This document shows positions 5,430-6,041 of a stretch of 6,041 nt of DNA, piece after piece. The stretch spans positions 1 to 6,041 of the forward strand of contig JACRIF010000033.1 in the NCBI GenBank assembly GCA_016220125.1, read 5' to 3'. The translations under genes and the position numbers were made by a program. Below the pieces are notes generated by a model, which was given only the letters and a program-made list of their open reading frames with translations, was not told where the DNA came from and did no database searches. The stretch comes from Candidatus Peregrinibacteria bacterium (GTDB lineage: Bacteria > Patescibacteriota > Gracilibacteria > UM-FILTER-43-11). Position 1 is the first letter of the stretch. Every line of letters begins with the position of its first letter.

Positions 5430-6041
5430 CTATTTTTTCTCTTCCTGTCCGGGTTGGGGGATGCCCTTCATGGAAAGCTTGAAGCGGTTTTGAACCGTGT
5501 CGATTTCCAGCAGTTTCACGTTCACCAGTTGGCCCTCTTTGAGGACCTTGGTGATATCGCTCACATATTCATCGGAAATCTCGGACACATGGCACATGCC
5601 ACCCTTGCCAGGCATGAAGTCGACGATGGCTCCGAACTCGAGGAGGCGTCCGATCTTCACGTTCTTGTAGATCCGGCCAACGACGGGGTCGGCGACGATG
5701 CTTTCCACCCAGGCCTTGGCCTTGGCGCCACCCTCGGCGCTCTTGGTGGTGATGATCACGGTTCCGTCCTGCTCCACATCCAAGTCCACGCCGCATTGGT
5801 CGATGATCTTGTTGATGGTCTCGCCACCCGGCCCGATGATCAGGCGGATCTTGGCGGGATCGATCTTGATGGTGATGAGGCGGGGAGCGTACTGGCTGAG
5901 CTCGGCCCTCGGCTTCGACATGACCTTGTCCATCGCATCCAGAATCTGGAGGCGTCCAATTTTTGCCTGTGTCAGCGCATCGACGAAGATCTGGTCCCGA
6001 AGGCCCATGATCTTGATGTCCATCTGAATGGCGGTGATGCC
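5430..6041 (-). CDS. pnp: Polynucleotide phosphorylase, C-terminal part
   Basis: PNPase degrades RNA 3'-to-5' using phosphate and acts in bacterial mRNA turnover, usually as a trimer. Only the last 203 residues are in the window, and the N-terminus runs off the right edge. The visible part begins G-I-T-A-I-Q-M-D-I-K-I, the conserved end of the second RNase PH-like core. A helical linker follows, with G-R-L-Q-I-L (29-34) and A-P-R-L-I-T-I-K-I (52-60). Then comes a KH domain with the GxxG loop in I-I-G-P-G-G-E-T-I-N-K-I-I (67-79), and an S1 RNA-binding domain (about 120-190; V-G-R-I-Y, E-F-G-A-I-V-D-F, C-H-V-S-E-I). The short tail, P-Q-P-G-Q-E-E-K-K, is charged. The metal-binding catalytic residues lie outside the window. 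Stop TAG at 5432-5430; convergent with tsf. Confidence 0.97.
   Translation of the reverse strand, partial: GITAIQMDIKIMGLRDQIFVDALTQAKIGRLQILDAMDKVMSKPRAELSQYAPRLITIKIDPAKIRLIIGPGGETINKIIDQCGVDLDVEQDGTVIITTKSAEGGAKAKAWVESIVADPVVGRIYKNVKIGRLLEFGAIVDFMPGKGGMCHVSEISDEYVSDITKVLKEGQLVNVKLLEIDTVQNRFKLSMKGIPQPGQEEKK

Noticed and set aside
1..6041. CRISPR array, tRNA or rRNA gene, insertion sequence
   Set aside because: Reading through the window I found no regularly spaced repeats, cloverleaf, rRNA-like sequence, transposase or terminal inverted repeats.

Overview
The window looks like ordinary bacterial chromosome of moderate-to-high GC, densely packed and mostly housekeeping. It uses the standard genetic code: TAA, TAG and TGA all occur as stops, with TGA ending the rRNA methyltransferase gene. 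That argues against the lineages that read TGA as glycine. Several features fit a Candidate Phyla Radiation (Patescibacteria-like) genome, such as Peregrinibacteria or a relative: a TRAM-less RlmD-type methyltransferase, ribosomal protein S2 with W-I-P-G-L-L-T-N instead of the usual W-L-G-G-x-L-T-N, a GT2 N-terminus with an R-D-Q-x-P-N-G segment, and almost no Shine-Dalgarno sequences. This placement is an inference of low to moderate confidence.

Layout, left to right. (1) Bases 1-576, minus strand: the 5' part of a gene with a GT2 glycosyltransferase-like N-terminus and an unrecognised continuation that runs off the left edge. (2) Bases 577-646: a compact divergent promoter region built on a near-perfect inverted repeat. 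(3) Bases 647-1816, plus strand: an RlmD/TrmA-family 23S rRNA m5U methyltransferase with Fe-S cysteines and catalytic residues intact. (4) Bases 1873-2983, minus strand: two coupled genes for small unknown proteins that appear to be diverged paralogues, with a good promoter at 3011-3038. (5) Bases 3217-5277, plus strand: rpsB, a small Tic20/DUF4870-like membrane protein gene, and tsf, closed by an intrinsic terminator. (6) Bases 5430-6041, minus strand: the KH-S1 C-terminus of polynucleotide phosphorylase (pnp), which converges on tsf and has its own strong GAAA-loop terminator.

How the genes fit together: four of the seven genes serve translation or RNA metabolism (rRNA methylation, S2, EF-Ts, PNPase). 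The least ordinary parts are the linked pair of unknown proteins, the membrane gene inside the rpsB-tsf unit, the abrupt change in character of the GT2-like gene near codon 52, and the very short or absent 5' leaders. No rRNA, tRNA, CRISPR array, insertion sequence or clear mobile element is visible.
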